In this document: positions 1 to 13,900 of the stretch, one piece after another
Layout of the letters: every line of letters begins with the position of its first letter
How positions within the stretch are numbered: position 1 is the stretch's first letter
Origin: Glossina fuscipes
Taxonomy: Eukaryota > Arthropoda > Insecta > Diptera > Glossinidae
Direction of reading: 5' to 3'
Assembly (NCBI RefSeq): GCF_014805625.2
Contig: NW_023998416.1
Span: forward strand, 33,520,375 to 33,584,374
Length of the DNA stretch: 64,000 nt
Translations under genes and position numbers: made by a program
Notes under the pieces: model-generated
What the model was told of the DNA's origin: nothing
What the model saw: only the letters and a program-made list of their open reading frames with translations
The model's database searches: none

Positions 1-3000
1 TTTCAAAAGTTGTAAGTCTTAATATGAACATAAGGTGAACGGACATTTTTTGCATTTACAATAAGATGCTTTTTGGTTTGAAAAAAGGGAATAAAAAAAG
101 TTTTCCTATTACCTGCAGTACGTATGCGTTATTATGTGGAATTATTTATGAGTATAATACATGACAATGAACAAAATGATAATAGTAGGTATGAGTTACT
201 GGTTTTCCTAACACTTTCCGCCTTGGAAGTCATTATGTGCAAGTAGCATTGTCGTTATCACCAGATGTTATTTCTGGTTGACGTGTGCGTGCAAAAACTG
301 CAATTAGTAATTATTGAGTAAACTTTGTCTGCTCGTAGCTCTAAGTGTTCATATACCATCTCACCCATGCCGCAAACCGCATGACAAAGCAATTCTTGTT
401 CATACCACAGCGGAACGGCCGCAGTTATTTACCTCACTTGCAAGTTTGTGAATACAGTGTATAAACATTAAGTACAGGGTGAAAATGCACCTTGTGAAAT
501 AAGATATAAGAAATAAAAAAAATTGTAAAACTTAGACTTACATTTGTTCGCCCTTTTCGTTGTCTCCTACTTTAGTGACATCACAAAGGCTTCTCCTAAA
601 TGGCGTTTTAAGATAGAGACGACTTTCGTTACACCTTGCATTGCGCGCGCTTGAATTACAATCAGAATTAAATCATGTCAGAATTTAAGCATATGTCCAA
701 TGTAACGCACAGTAATTCCCGCTCTCGGAAGAAGCAATCTTTTATACGGCAAAACAACTCAATTTTAATGTTTTATGAAAGCTGGTCCATAAGAGTAGTT
801 TGAGATAAAAAGAACTGAAAAGATTTTCGACAAAGAAATTAATGTTGCTATGTCTTCTATGAAAAGTCGTCTATGAAAAGCCTGCCTTTACATTGAAACA
901 AGATAAAATGGTTTGCGTTTTCTCGTGGGAATAAATGAAAAGTTGTATCAGACGAAGCGCTATAGGGTATTTCATGGCGGACCTGCCCGACCACAATGTT
1001 TTTACTAATTTTAAGTTTGCAATTATTCCTTAATTTTCTTTCATTCTGAGAAAGCATTGTTTCCTGGGATCCTCTACCTACACACTTCAAGATGTTGTTT
1101 CATATTTCCTGCAGAAGCTAAAATAGAAAAAGCCCAAGACCCATTCTGTGATGTGTCAAAAGCATAACACTTATGCACATTGTATTTGTAAAGGTGAAAA
1201 TTTATCAGTTACTTTCTGGAGTCTCCGCAAACATGGATGAAAACAATAAATCTGTAAGCAAACACCTATGAATAGATTCAAAGTGCATCACATTTGTTAA
1301 TTCGCCTTAGTTTTCTGTCAAAACTACGCACTTCTTTCCGATTTTCTAATTTCATTCATCATCAACGCACCTTAACTGCTCAGGCATCAATCGCTGTATT
1401 GTAATTGCATGTGCAATGTATTTAGTTTCCTGCAACAGTTCAACAAGGTTACATATATATCTGTACGTACTTCTGCGGTTATAAACAAATTTGTAGATTT
1501 AATGTACACTTGAAGCGCAGAACTGTCTAAGAAGGCAAAAAACATTTGTAATGTGATGTACATATGTTTTTCTAAAGAGTACCCTCATCAATTGGGAGAC
1601 ACGCTTCTACTACGCTATAGCAGCACATGTGCATATGCGAATCTGAACTCCGCTTTAACTACTGTTTGAGATATATTTGCATAAGCATTTATGTCGTATT
1701 ATATCGTTACATTGCTCTCGCAGGCAGATAAAGAGGGATAAAGATAACACTTTGGAGAAAGCTTCTAACTGGAAAAAATACGTCCTCTCGCCTATTTCTT
1801 AAACGTGTAGTCTTCTTGCAGACGTCACGTGATTGTTTGTGTTCGTTCATTTTGTTAAGCTTTACTATTAAGTGAGTTTAAGCGGACTATAACCTGACAG
1901 TAATGAAGATATCATTGTAGCATTGTACAATAATGTAAAAGACTCAAATAATGGTTTGAAAATAAACGCTTAAGGGTATATAAGTACGGAATAGCACACT
2001 TCTTGTACAGCAGGGGCTCATTAATTTTTGCACGTTTCTAGTTAAACTCAAGATTTATTTTAAAAAAACTTCTCTTTCCATCTTTTTTCGTAGTTTGTGA
2101 CTACGCACAAAGGTGTGAATTTTTCGGCGTAGACATAAGAATGGAAGCGTTATTCTGGCAAGTTATAAATTATCGATTGCCGCAATTCCTAATCGGAAAT
2201 ACTAATGTCTCGTGAATAAAGCGGTGGCAACTAAGATATAATGCAGCTTTAATATATGTGATAATTTATGGTAGCTTTCGCTATATTGCTGCATATTAAA
2301 TATTAATTGCATCAGTGTTTGGGTGGTGTTCCCAAATAATAGTTCTATTGGAATGAAGCGACATATAATGTAATGAAGTAACGTAATTCCGTCACATGTA
2401 GAGCACAATCAACGCCAATGTTAATGGTAACCCGAATTCTGGTTCTCTTTGTAGCCTTCAAAAATGAAACTAACTCCCAATGTTTTGGCCAAAGGAGAAT
2501 GTGAGGAGAAGTACATCTCTTGTACAAGAACAGAATCTTAGCAAATATGACAATGACAGCATTTCCATGGCAAACTAAAGCAGTTGCCAGAAAAACGCTC
2601 AGGGGACGCAATGTCAGTGAACCGAAGCACGAACCTATGATTATTCCCGCATAAGCCCGGTTGCGGCTCGCTAACAAAACAGCGTACAAATGATACTTAA
2701 GTAAGCCTAGCTTTGGGAAGGAAACGACACGTGGAAGATTCGTTTCAGTGAATTTATGTCAATGTAGAGAAACTTGGGCGAGATCGAGAAACAATTAATA
2801 ATTCATTCGTTAATAGATAATAACTTATGCATAATAATTAGTAATAAATAATAAGTAAGATATAATTAAATAAACTTTGTTTTTTGTTTATGGCGGTGCG
2901 TTTTTCTTTATACCAACCTGAACGGGCGTATAAAATAAGTAAATAACTATACGACGGGCACCAATATGCGAAAAGGCGTAGATTGATTTTTCAAACTAAC

Positions 3001-6000
3001 AATCGAGCATCAATTTGTTGCAGGCGTTCTTTTTTTCGACATTCGAGGCTTTGTTGTAGACAACTGTATTATACTCATACATATGCTATTCAAAAATGCT
3101 TTAACACTACCCCTGTTCTGAAAACGGCATAAGAACGGCAGCATCGTTCGAGCCAACAATACATCATCTATTGAAACCAGCGCAATGTTTGCGGATAACA
3201 ATGGGCGTAACATTCAGCGTTGGGAACTGCAAACGTTGCTATCAAAGCCCTGGCAGCCCTAACCACCGAATTAAGCGCTTTTTTGACGCAGAACTAAGAA
3301 TATTGTAGAGAAACGCAGTTGTATTGCTTTTTCGCTTCACTCACTATATATTCTATTAGTCATGTCAATTTGGTTTGCAGTTAGATTTAGCTTGGCGGTT
3401 GCATTGGCGGTTCTTGCGAATGAGTTTTTTGTGTTTTGTATTCAATTGAATTGCTTACTATTATTATATTTCTAACTATTCATATCATAAGCGATTAAGT
3501 TATTGGTGTCATTTCATTTAACCAGGTTGTGTGCATTAAACTAGGCTGGTCATTATTTAGGTTATTGCCTTAAAGTATATGACAATGGCATTGCATTACT
3601 TTCAGCAGATTTGAAATGCCTGCATTTCAATTTCATCCACGCGATAATAATGCACTATGTTGTACACGCTTTAGTGTAATGAATAATTTATAAAGTTGCG
3701 TAAATGAGGAAGCCACAGTATTCTTCAGCATCCCACAATTTCTTATTTACACTCGTAACAGACGGTGGATTCAAATTAAACTTGAATATACTATTTTTAT
3801 ACTAAATGGATGTTGTTGCTCCTCCAAGATGCAATGGCAATAGCCGTGCCAGAGTAGTGCATCCATTTTATAGGTGACACTCAAAAAAATAAGTTGGTTT
3901 GCTTAGAGCCTTACAAAAAACCAAGTATTCTTTTGTCATATAATTCATATTCACTTACATCGAGAAGATGGGAAGAATATGTGGCCGTCGATGGGCAATG
4001 CATTCCTATCATTTCCTCGAAAAAAAGTACTTTCGGTACTTTCGTTAAACGAAAAAAGAAAATGATAGAAGAATTAGTTGCACTTCTAATGCCTACTTCG
4101 ACTATAGAAGAGTAGGCGCTTCCAGTTGAGATAAAGCTGCAAGCACATGAATATGGTCTATTATGACCATAATAACAATAAGTTTCCGCTTAAAATTATT
4201 ATTAAATGCTCTTAATATGCTCTAAATATCATTTTAAGTGAATGTGAAAAATAAAATACACAGCAAATATATAAATGGAAATAGTTAGTCATAATATATG
4301 GTGTGCATGTGTTAGCAAGATTGCTAAAAGCCACTACGACATGCTATCAAAAAGTGCATCAGGCAGACGAACAACATTTATTGCTCGTTTACACATTAAA
4401 AGCATTTAATGGCACTGCAAACGATTATGTTGATGACGGTGCCAAAGCTAAGAGAATATAAAAATTCAAATAATTATCGTGTACGATATACCAACGCATA
4501 TGATTTCGCTGATATTACCATTGGGGTCGTTATGCCAATTTTATAACAACGAGACGGAGTGCATTACATTTTTCAAATCCTTACTACGTATAATAATTCG
4601 TATTATAAACTCGATCAGGTATATATAACTTCCATGACTTTGAATATGGAAAGAAATTTAGTCCAATATTAGCGAAATCGTTCCAAGAATTGGCACAAAT
4701 ATGTTGAACAGTTCAGTCCTTTCCTTAGTGTTCTTTGTCGTAAGCAACGGCACTTTCAAAATTTGTTTTATCATATAATCATCGTCTTGAATATCTTTTA
4801 AATCATTCAAGAATGATACTCAAAGGGCTTCGTATCGAAGGAAGGTCTTCGGCGTCACTCAAAAAGTTGGCGTTTCGAGTAAAGAGACGAACAGGCCCGC
4901 TTTTTGATTAACTGAATGTGAATTCGAACTCTGCCTTAGATTATTGAGAGCACCTTACAAGCCCAACAAAAGGTTTTTTGCTAATGTGTTTCTCGGAGGA
5001 AGAAAACGTAAGAGGAATAATATATGAGGAAGATGTTAAACACACCTATTTAAGTACTGAAAAAAGTTTTTTTTTTTTTTTGGAAATATTAAGAAAGTGC
5101 TAAACATCTTTGCTAAGCAGTCTATAGCTCGAGAAGTACGTAGTATTCAGTATGTGCATGAATTTTTTGTAATTGACGAGGGTTTAAACGGAAAAATTTT
5201 AAATTCGAGCAAAAGAGAGCCAGACTTTATCGATTGGTTTTACGCGATTCTGCAAAATGAAAAATTGTTAACGATACCGTTACTTCAAAGCAACATTTGC
5301 TAACCAGCCTTCGCTGGAATTGCTTGAAAAGGCTACGAAAATGTATAAGAATAGCTTAAGGGCTCATCAACACAACAATTTTCTTCTTAGAGAAGAGGAA
5401 ACGGGAAAATTATTGATCGAAATATTATATTGTACCACATGGTTATCATGCTTTGGAAGTCCTTTTTTTTAGTGCGATCTTCTCTATGTCATTCAAATCA
5501 AATGTCGTGCTGCTGTATATTAACGAAGTCAAATATCTTGCTGCTCTGCGCGTATGTTATTTTCAGACGTTTTTCAGAACTTTGCTCTTAAATTCTACTT
5601 GCGTTCAATCTATTATTGATAATTCATGTTTCTACAACGGACTGCAGCTTTAGTGCTCTGCTCTTTAAAATAGAATCTAGATTTTTATTTAGATTTTAAA
5701 GGGAGAACAAACTGTAGGCATTTCTTACGAACTTAAAGCTAACGAGTCTTTAATGCATTTTTCAATAATACTTCAGAGTTTGTTGAGTTTTTCTTCCTTT
5801 CGTTTTAGGTCATAAATCTTAATGCAACTCAAGGCAACGTTGAGCGTTTAACATTTGTCAATCATACTGAATACCATTGTGTGGGAAAATCCAAGCAAAG
5901 CGCTCCTGAATACGCTGTACATTATCATAGATTAAATGACAACGGCTTAGAAATTCTATCGCATGATCAGTGTTGCAATGTGCGTCACGCGACTCTAAAG

Positions 6001-7296
6001 GGGGATAAAACATTTTTCAGTGGATGATAGAAAGTAAGTATATTTGCATATTGGGCAAACAAAAAAGCTTTTTGATGAATCGTTAGCAAACGAGATCGAA
6101 AGAAATGAAAACTTTTTTCTAGGTTTGGATTGTAGGGCTTATTAAATTTTTACAGATGTATGCAACACCGAGAAGAACTTAACATAGACCCACCTTTCGT
6201 TATGCTGATCGATTCGGCATTAATTTTTGCATCGATGTAAGTTTGTCTATCCGTCTATCTGTCTTGTTATTTTTACAGTTTGGAATGTTTAAAATATTTT
6301 ATAAAATATAGTCCATCGGCGTATTTTGCTGCAAGAGCGAAAGCTAGGGAAAATAATTCGAACCGGATCGCTTTTTCAACCACTTCACCTGTAAAGCTTT
6401 ATTTTACATGGTCATTATATAAACAACTGTAGGGTGATGTGGGATTTTTGATGGTGGGGCTTGGCCAATTATGGCTTGTTCAATGGCTAATTTTGCATAC
6501 ATAAAATAATTTAAATAATTTTTCAGGTGCATCGATGATCAACGTTGCAAGCCGCCAAATTGCACATACGGCACATACTTTAAAAGTTAAGGAAGTTGCG
6601 CGCAGCATGGAGGACAACAATTATTAACTGGTACAGTGTGGTGAAACCTTGGCAATTGCAATTATATTCTTGTATGGAATAACCAACTAAATGTTGAGAT
6701 GAATCAATAAAATTTAAACAAATGATAGGAAAAGTTCATTACATGCATAGAAAATTGAATTTAAAATGTTATCTTATATCTGCGTTTGTGTATAGGAGAA
6801 GTGATGTAATTTTCACATGTGAGAAAGAACAACACATCAACTAAGTATTAAAAAGTAATTTATTATTAAAATTTTAATCATAAGACTACGAGAACAAAAA
6901 TTAAATTAAATTCCAGAGAATGAAAAGAAGGGGATTACGAACGACACCAAAGCCACGAGGCAGTTAGTTATAAAATTGAGCAAAGACAAGTAAGAAAATT
7001 ATACTCAGCGGCCACCGAATCTTTTGCACCCGTCGTCTTTATTGCAAAAGGGGCTAAAAAAAAATGAGAAAACCAAATTTCCAAATTGTCCAAATTTCCA
7101 TGGACGACTTTTTCATTTTTATACAGTGCTGCAAGGTCACGCATGGTAATGACCCCAAAAGCAAATTTTTTCCTTTTTGAAGACGGAAATCAGGGTATTT
7201 TGTATCACGATCGTGTCCATGCACCTACTTGGCTTCATTCCTTCTAATACCAATCTGCCTGCAAGAACGCCCAAACTTTAGCCGATTGCTGCACTT
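1..7296. other. AT-rich non-coding stretch, no gene recognised
   Basis: All open frames are short and none has a recognisable motif. A poly-T of about fifteen bases lies at 5065-5079. Around 6230-6290 there is a weak GTCTATCCGTCTATCTGTCT motif, perhaps the core of a very decayed dispersed repeat. A somewhat GC-richer patch at 3110-3290 holds a 67-codon minus-strand frame that I cannot assign. Confidence 0.6.
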
Positions 7297-7396
7297 NNNN
7301 NNNNNNNNNNNNNNNNNNNNNNNNNNNNNNNNNNNNNNNNNNNNNNNNNNNNNNNNNNNNNNNNNNNNNNNNNNNNNNNNNNNNNNNNNNNNNNNN
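7297..7396. other. Assembly gap (100 N)
   Basis: Exactly 100 N, the usual placeholder for a gap of unknown size. It is followed directly by an AAT microsatellite. Open frames running through it are meaningless. Confidence 0.99.
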
Positions 7397-7411
7397 AATA
7401 ATAATAATAAT
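7397..7411. repeat. (AAT)n microsatellite at gap edge
   Basis: Five AAT units at the right edge of the gap. Confidence 0.9.
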
Positions 7412-7990
7412 ATGAATACAAAGAGCAAAAAAGAAAAAAAGCTCGTTAGATTTACGACAACTTACCTTCGCATTTGATTATTCACCGAGGTTCTAAAGCA
7501 ATAAATCAAACCATCTCAGAAAACTTTTAATTGGTATTCAAGGCTACTCTACTATCATCGCTTGTTGAAATGGTATTTTATAAATCAACTAAAATGCTAG
7601 CAATTTTCTTATTTCGGCCTATTTTACGTCACCCTTCGCCTATTACCACAGCAGTCGCCTCGACCATTAAAGGCCAGTAGCATATGAGGTGTGGGATGAT
7701 CATTTATAACGAGTGTTAGGCCCTGGATTTAAAAACTAATTTTCTTTCTTTCATGAGTTTATAAAACTTGATCAATTACCTGAAAATCATTTCGGGAATT
7801 GATTTTGAAATCTTTTCGCTTTAAGCAAACCAAAGGAGAAGGCCAGTGCCGTCACTGGAAGTTGTTATTAACGATATGTACACGTGAGTCTTTAAGGCAT
7901 TCCCAATGCCTCAAATGCTTCTCACTCTATAATAATATGATTGTTTGATTTGCGAGGGCCTGCGACTGTATTTGCCATATCCGTGAAGGT

Positions 7991-8170
7991 TTAGCCACAC
8001 CTACCCTTATTAGATTTTGAGCGACTTGTGGGCGTGCTCCTCCCTGTGGTCCAGGCCCATCCAAACTCTTTGTTTTTCTTTGCGCCAGGCACTCGGTAGC
8101 AATGGACTACTACGCCGGCGCCGCTTCTTCCGCGAAATTCGTAGTAAAATATAAATGATAGGCACGGATA
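7991..8170. other. GC-richer patch, origin unknown
   Basis: About 150 bases (for example GTGGGCGTGCTCCTCCCTGT and ACTACGCCGGCGCCGCTTCT) are clearly richer in GC than their surroundings. A 69-codon open frame exists on the minus strand, but it starts in the decamer repeat and matches nothing I know. It may be a fragment of an exon or transposon. Confidence 0.35.
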
Positions 8171-8180
8171 AGCTCGGATT

Positions 8181-8209
8181 TTAGTACCATTTAGTACCAT
8201 TTAGTACCA
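8181..8209. repeat. Decamer tandem repeat (TTAGTACCAT)3
   Basis: Three consecutive copies of TTAGTACCAT, the last ending in CAA. They lie at the edge of a short GC-richer patch. Confidence 0.9.
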
Positions 8210-8265
8210 AAAACCATCCATTGATCCGAACGTACGTTAACATTTTCTCCACCCGCTCACAATTA

Positions 8266-8322
8266 AATAGAAATTAATATTTTCATATTAATTGAAATAA
8301 TATTTTCATATTAATTTCTATT
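8266..8322. repeat. AT-rich palindrome with nested direct repeat
   Basis: Arms AATAGAAATTAATAT (8266-8280) and ATATTAATTTCTATT (8308-8322) are exact inverses. Inside and overlapping them, TAATATTTTCATATTAATT occurs twice in direct orientation. The sequence could fold into a hairpin or cruciform. Confidence 0.8.
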
Positions 8323-8904
8323 CTGTTTCGACGATCAAAACAAACAACAAATGTAGCATATGTCTAATAATAATAAGTTTGCATAAAGTGAAAAAAAAAT
8401 ATATATAATACCATAGCATAACGGAAAAGGAGTGACATTTCCCCAAAAATTAATTAAATGAAATGTGTTAACGTGACAACCGCCTATATGTAAACGTATC
8501 AGTCCTTGCATTCCTTTGGAAATATATGTGTATATGTGTATACTTCCTTTTTGTAATTTTAGTGAAAAATGTGAAAAGAAAAAACGCAAACACAAAAACA
8601 ATAATGCTATCCAAAAATAATAATAATAACACATGACACGACATAGCGAAGTGTAGTTTTGTGTGTGGGCAAAGCTTGTATGTCATAGGAAGGGTAGCAA
8701 TAAAAATCGTCCACTAATAGCTATGTACATAGAACGGATTTCGAATTGAACATATTTCAAGGAAGCTCGCAGCCCATTAAAAGCTTGTGAGAAACATATT
8801 TTTCATGTTTTAAAGAAGCACAGCATGGATAAAACTTGTACTCAAGCTAGACGGTGTCCGTTCGCTCAAGAAGTAAGAAAATTAAGTTCGTTCATGATCG
8901 AGTC

Positions 8905-9178
8905 TTTCATATCCATCACCGACCAAAAGAAAAAGGAAAAGAACTAGATTTTCATGGTCCTTATTATTGAGTGGGTGCGGCGTAGAGAATTTTTACCGGA
9001 GATACTACATAGTTGGGCAGACGAATAGATGGACACGCTTAGGTCAATTCAATATTTGATGTAGATCAAGAATATATGTATTCCTTGTAGGGTCTCTGAA
9101 ATTGCTTCCGGGCGTTGCAAACATTCTTACATTCTGAAATGAATATACCGCTCATCCTTCGGTGATGGGTATGAAAAG
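8905..9178 (+). mobile_element. Group B repeat with terminal inverted repeats
   Basis: The left end TTTCATATCCATCACCGA is the reverse complement, one mismatch apart, of the right end TCGGTGATGGGTATGAAA. The 274-base element has an internal GATCAAGAATATATGTATTC, GTAGGGTCTCTGAAATTGCT and ATTCTGAAATGAATATACCG core shared with 14.7, 16.3 and 25.8 kb. It is non-coding and MITE-like in form. Confidence 0.65.
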
Positions 9179-10538
9179 ATTACAAATCTAAAAAAAAATA
9201 AGTTGGCACGAAATCTATCTTATTTTGTGCAAAACTAAATTTGCGAAAATAATGAGCGAGTAATGAAAGCAAACATGGGTTTGTGATAGTTTACCTGCCA
9301 CTGCCACAAAATAAAAGCGCTTAGCGCAGCTGACGATTGAGGCAAAGACTAAGAAAATTTGTGGAAATCCCGCAAGTGAAAGGCTTAGCAAAAGTATCAG
9401 AAATCTAAAATTGATGGCGAGATTTTGAAAGCTTTATAACCAGAGACAAGCTATATAATCATAACATTCGAGGAAAGAAAAGCAAACTTGAAGTGTTGCT
9501 CAAAATAAGTTACCGCAATTAATTTCTTTGTAAATAGTTCTTCTACGATATTCTAAACTCCATGCTATACTAAATTCGCAATCCAATGTTACGATACTAG
9601 TCGGGGATATGTTAAGATAAACACAAGAATTCGAAAAAGCATTTTACGTAACATAATGTTAAGTGTGACTTTGTCTTAAAAACATAACTTTTTACAATTA
9701 ATTAAAACATTTTATCAATAAAATATATAACATAATTATCAAGAGAAGTTTTTATTGTACACCTTTTTTTACTTATCATTGTATGCAAATAAATGCCTAA
9801 CTGACGTTAGCTGCAATGACGTAAATATGCGAACAAATAATATCAATAATTTTGCTGATCAAATAGCGGAAATAGGTTCCCATTAAGCGGATAAACATAA
9901 AATTTAGCTCAATTTACGTACAGCTATCACAAAAGGGGTTTAAAAAACAATCAAATCTCAAACGTTTCAGTAGACGAATTTAACTAACAATCAGCTTGGT
10001 TACTCGGACTTCTCTTTGACTAAGCCAACAGCAAGACTTATTGACCAGCTTTACCATTTGTATTTTTTTTTTTAGTTTTTTCCAATTGATTCTTAAATAA
10101 TAACAACTGAAGCCAGAATACATAAAACTGAATAAAACCTAGGCGCTTATTTTATCAAAATGATAAAAAATATGACCCCATCGCTGGCTATAAGCGCGGT
10201 ACGATAACAGCCTAGCACTTCCCAGTTGAGTTGTTTCAAAGTCTCGCGGAAGGATTTTGCCCATGGAAAGAAAAAGAGGGGAAAAAGAAGAGCTTTTTTA
10301 AAAAACTATTCCTTCCTCATTTGCGTTTTCGTTCAGGAGCTTGCAAGTGAACACCTACTTCGAACCAAAAGTCTTAGTCGAAAATGTGAAGGTCCGAAAA
10401 GATTCATTTGAATATTCTTGAACTAGGGAAACGAAACCTAACCTGAACGCTACAACGGTCCATTCACAAGACCAGCTTCAACTAATGTCCTTGTTTTAAA
10501 GCCGGAATACTACAGTAATAGTCATAATATAAGCGTTT

Positions 10539-10596
10539 AGAGAGATAGAAAGAGACCGAGAAAGAGAGAGAAGGAGAGAAAGAGAAAGGAGAAAGA
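10539..10596. repeat. GA-rich tract
   Basis: About 58 bases almost entirely of purines (AGAGAGATAGAAAGAGACCG and so on). A CT run of opposite sense lies about 360 bases downstream. Confidence 0.85.
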
Positions 10597-10954
10597 ATGG
10601 GACTTTTGAGTTGTGAAGGAAAGGTTAAATAAATTTGATAAATGATCTAAAGAAGCATAAGAGATTGGAGTGATTTATCAGAAAATTAATTAGCTTTATT
10701 TACGTGAACATAGGTGAAGTATAAAATCTGAGGTAAATGAAAGGTTACCCGGAGGGATAATTTACGGCTAGGGTTCAGTCTTAGTGGAGCTCTCGAAAAT
10801 ATAAAATTTTCCCTTGAGGAGAACCATTTAAGTCGCCGGTGAGCAAACTCCGAGAGAAAGTTTGTTCTTTACAAACTAAATGGAGATAGCCGGGCTCACG
10901 CATATGAGACGAGAAATAATAAATAATGAAATCAAACCGCTATGATGCAATAAA

Positions 10955-10978
10955 CTCTCTCTCTCTCTCTCTCCCTCT
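10955..10978. repeat. (CT)n microsatellite
   Basis: Nine CT units followed by CCCTCT. Confidence 0.9.
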
Positions 10979-13900
10979 ATCGTAGCTATCATATTTACAA
11001 ATCATATTTTACGATGATAGGGTAAAGACTACTTGACTAAAGACTATATCCCCTAAGTATATTTCAGCTATTAATTCTGTTGTTCGCATCCCTTGGCACA
11101 AAATCATATTTCCATATTAAAAACAACAGCAACAACAACAAAGTACATTCTATTTAATTGCTATCGCTTATGGCGTAGCGGATCAAAGGAAACTTATTTG
11201 CTATTTCCGACACATCGTGCGAGACACTCGCGGGAAAGTCTTAGTTTAGGATTTTATTAATTTTGTTAATGGTTATCACACTTTTCCAGGTCATTGTGTC
11301 AATGAATGGAAAAACACTCCTATGAAAGACAGAAAAGCAGGAAAGAAGTTATGTCTTTGAATAATATTGTATCGCCTTCGCGAAGAAGGCGGTAAGAAAA
11401 CTCATTTTTTATGGCGAAGTGCTAAAAGGTGTGTGCAATTTGAAAAGGAGACAAAGACAAACGGTTAAAGGGGTTATAATTTTCTATAAATGCTTTTATA
11501 GTTTGCTTCATTTACACATACATTTTTATTTCAGCGTACATAAGTAAAGTGCCGCATGTGCTGAAATACATGAAATCCGATTTTTATGATTTTTATTGAA
11601 TAGAATGTGGGTAAGTCGTAAAGATAGGTAAAATGTTGTCAATGTTTGAATGCAGAAATATTATTCCTGTGTGTTTGTATGTATTGGGGAGTCTTTACAT
11701 CACGCGTTAAATAACTGTATTAAACAAGCAAACATACAACATATGGAATATAGGTGTGCAAGGAAATAATTCTAAAGCTTAAACTTTTCATTGATTTTTA
11801 TCGCTTGTTATTTAGGTTACACGTGCTCGGTTTCGCTTTTAACAATATCTTCAACGATTGCTGATTACTTTTTGTGCGATTCAAAGAACTTTGAAGCTTA
11901 AGGTTAATATTTCATTGCATTAAAGCATTCTCTGAACAAACAGTGCTCAGGAAAGGCCGGTAAACATGATCGAAACTATATATGTAACGACTTATTCGCC
12001 GTTGGACACAAAACTTAAACAGTCCTTTAAAGACTTTTCAAGCGACTGCTGTTAGTTATCTGTACATCTGTTAGAAAAATGGACTAAGCGCAGTAGCTGC
12101 ACTGTTGGTATAATCTATAAGAAATAATCGGCGGTTTTTTTTTTCTTTTTTTGCGATGAAAGCAATAGTTTTGCTTATACACCTCATCGCAACGCTCAGA
12201 GACCGGGAAGAAGAAATTCACGCAAATTACATGCTATCGTAAAGCTTTTTTTATTCTTTCTATCGTGCGGTGTGAGTTAACGGTTGTAAGTCCGTTTAGG
12301 ACTGTAAGTGTTCTTGTGGATTAAGCGCAAATTACTTCGTTTATTTTTGCTCTACTAAAAACTTACATTTCCGAAGAACTTTTAATATGAAAACCTTAGA
12401 AAGTTTATCATGTTCTAAACTGAATTTTGCTTATCACGTGCGGTATAACGTTAGTCAACATATATTCAAGGTTTATATGCGTGCAGTGCGAGCATTTTGT
12501 TGAGATTGCTTGCATTATTAACTCTTCGGTAAGTTCGGTCGTCGCGATATCAGCAAGCCGTTAAACAAATCCTTTATATATATACCTTTTCCACCATTAA
12601 CAAATTAAGAGTTATGGGTACTTGGTCATATCGGTTTATTGGGAAATGCTGGATCTTCAAAGATACATTGGAAGAAAAGGTAAAGAGAAAATTATTGAAG
12701 GAAATCTACAATAACATCATCAGCGCTACTCCTTTATTAATCCCCAATTAACTCTAGCTTTATATCCAACAAATGTTGAGAAACTCAGGATGAAAACCAA
12801 TGGAATGATTAACCCTATGGGCATACGTGATGAAGTCACAACGTCATTTAACACCTTAGCATACCAATCACATCGTTCCTTAGAAAACAATGCGACCATG
12901 CGTTCGAAAGGAAAGCGATTGACACATTTTCAACAGTTGCTGTGGATGATGCATTTTATTACAAGCAAGCAAGAATTTCCTCACGAGTCTGCGCAGCATT
13001 ACTGTCTCGATCGAAATAAAATTGTAAAATATGGTGTAACTTTACTGCAAATTCATTTACCTCCAAGAGACAATTAGTTGCGTCTTGGAAACTTTTCTTT
13101 TTTTCGAACTTGGCAAAGTCATCCGTCAAATGCCGTTCGGCAGAATTTACGGCTGTTCACATTTTTGTGAGATTGACGTTATAACGCGTTTAAAAAGCTA
13201 ACTGGCGCTACTTACGCCCGAAAGGGCTTATGTAACTGTATACAATTAACTTGAAAGGTTTAAATTACGAAAAACGCCTTTTCTGCCAACCCATTGTCTT
13301 GAAGATCAAACAAAACAAACAGAACTCAACAACTAATTATGCGTTAGCTCGTACCATAAGTGACGCAATATCTTTTTTAAAAACGTTACAAGCCTACGGC
13401 ACATTTACCCAACATAAGTTAAACACCTAACAACATAAGCAGCTCTCTGAAGCTCAAGCACTCGAGCCCAGTTTGAATGTCATAAGACAAACAACAATAA
13501 AGGCAATTACATGAGTATAGAAATAACTTTGCGTAGTTGACAGAGTGTCAAATAAACAGAAATGTGTACGCGTGTCACTCTCGCTCTTTACATCAATCAG
13601 CACAAAAACACAAAAAAAATAAATAAATAAACAAGTAATATTCAATTTTGCCCAAATTTTTTATTACTCACTAAAAGTCTGTTTTGATGGCAAGATAGAG
13701 TGACGAATACATTACGAAATATATGCAGATGTGATATATGTCGTTTTTTATACACATGTATATCAAATCATCAAATTTTAAATAAATTTCGAGAACTTTA
13801 TGGGTGAAAAACATATGTATGTCGTCGGTCTTATTTGTTTAGGAGTTTTAAATAGTTGTGCGCGAGCTCTTACCCCGACGAGAACAACAAAAAGGTTTCA

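Noticed and set aside
3894..4115. 73-codon plus-strand frame
   Set aside because: Begins at a non-ATG codon (TTG), no recognisable motif, no splice context; not reported as a gene.
7225..7477. Open frames spanning the N run
   Set aside because: Created by unknown bases; no meaning.
12790..13077. 95-codon ATG-started frame
   Set aside because: No family resemblance and no acceptor, donor or polyadenylation arrangement; length is within chance for this window.
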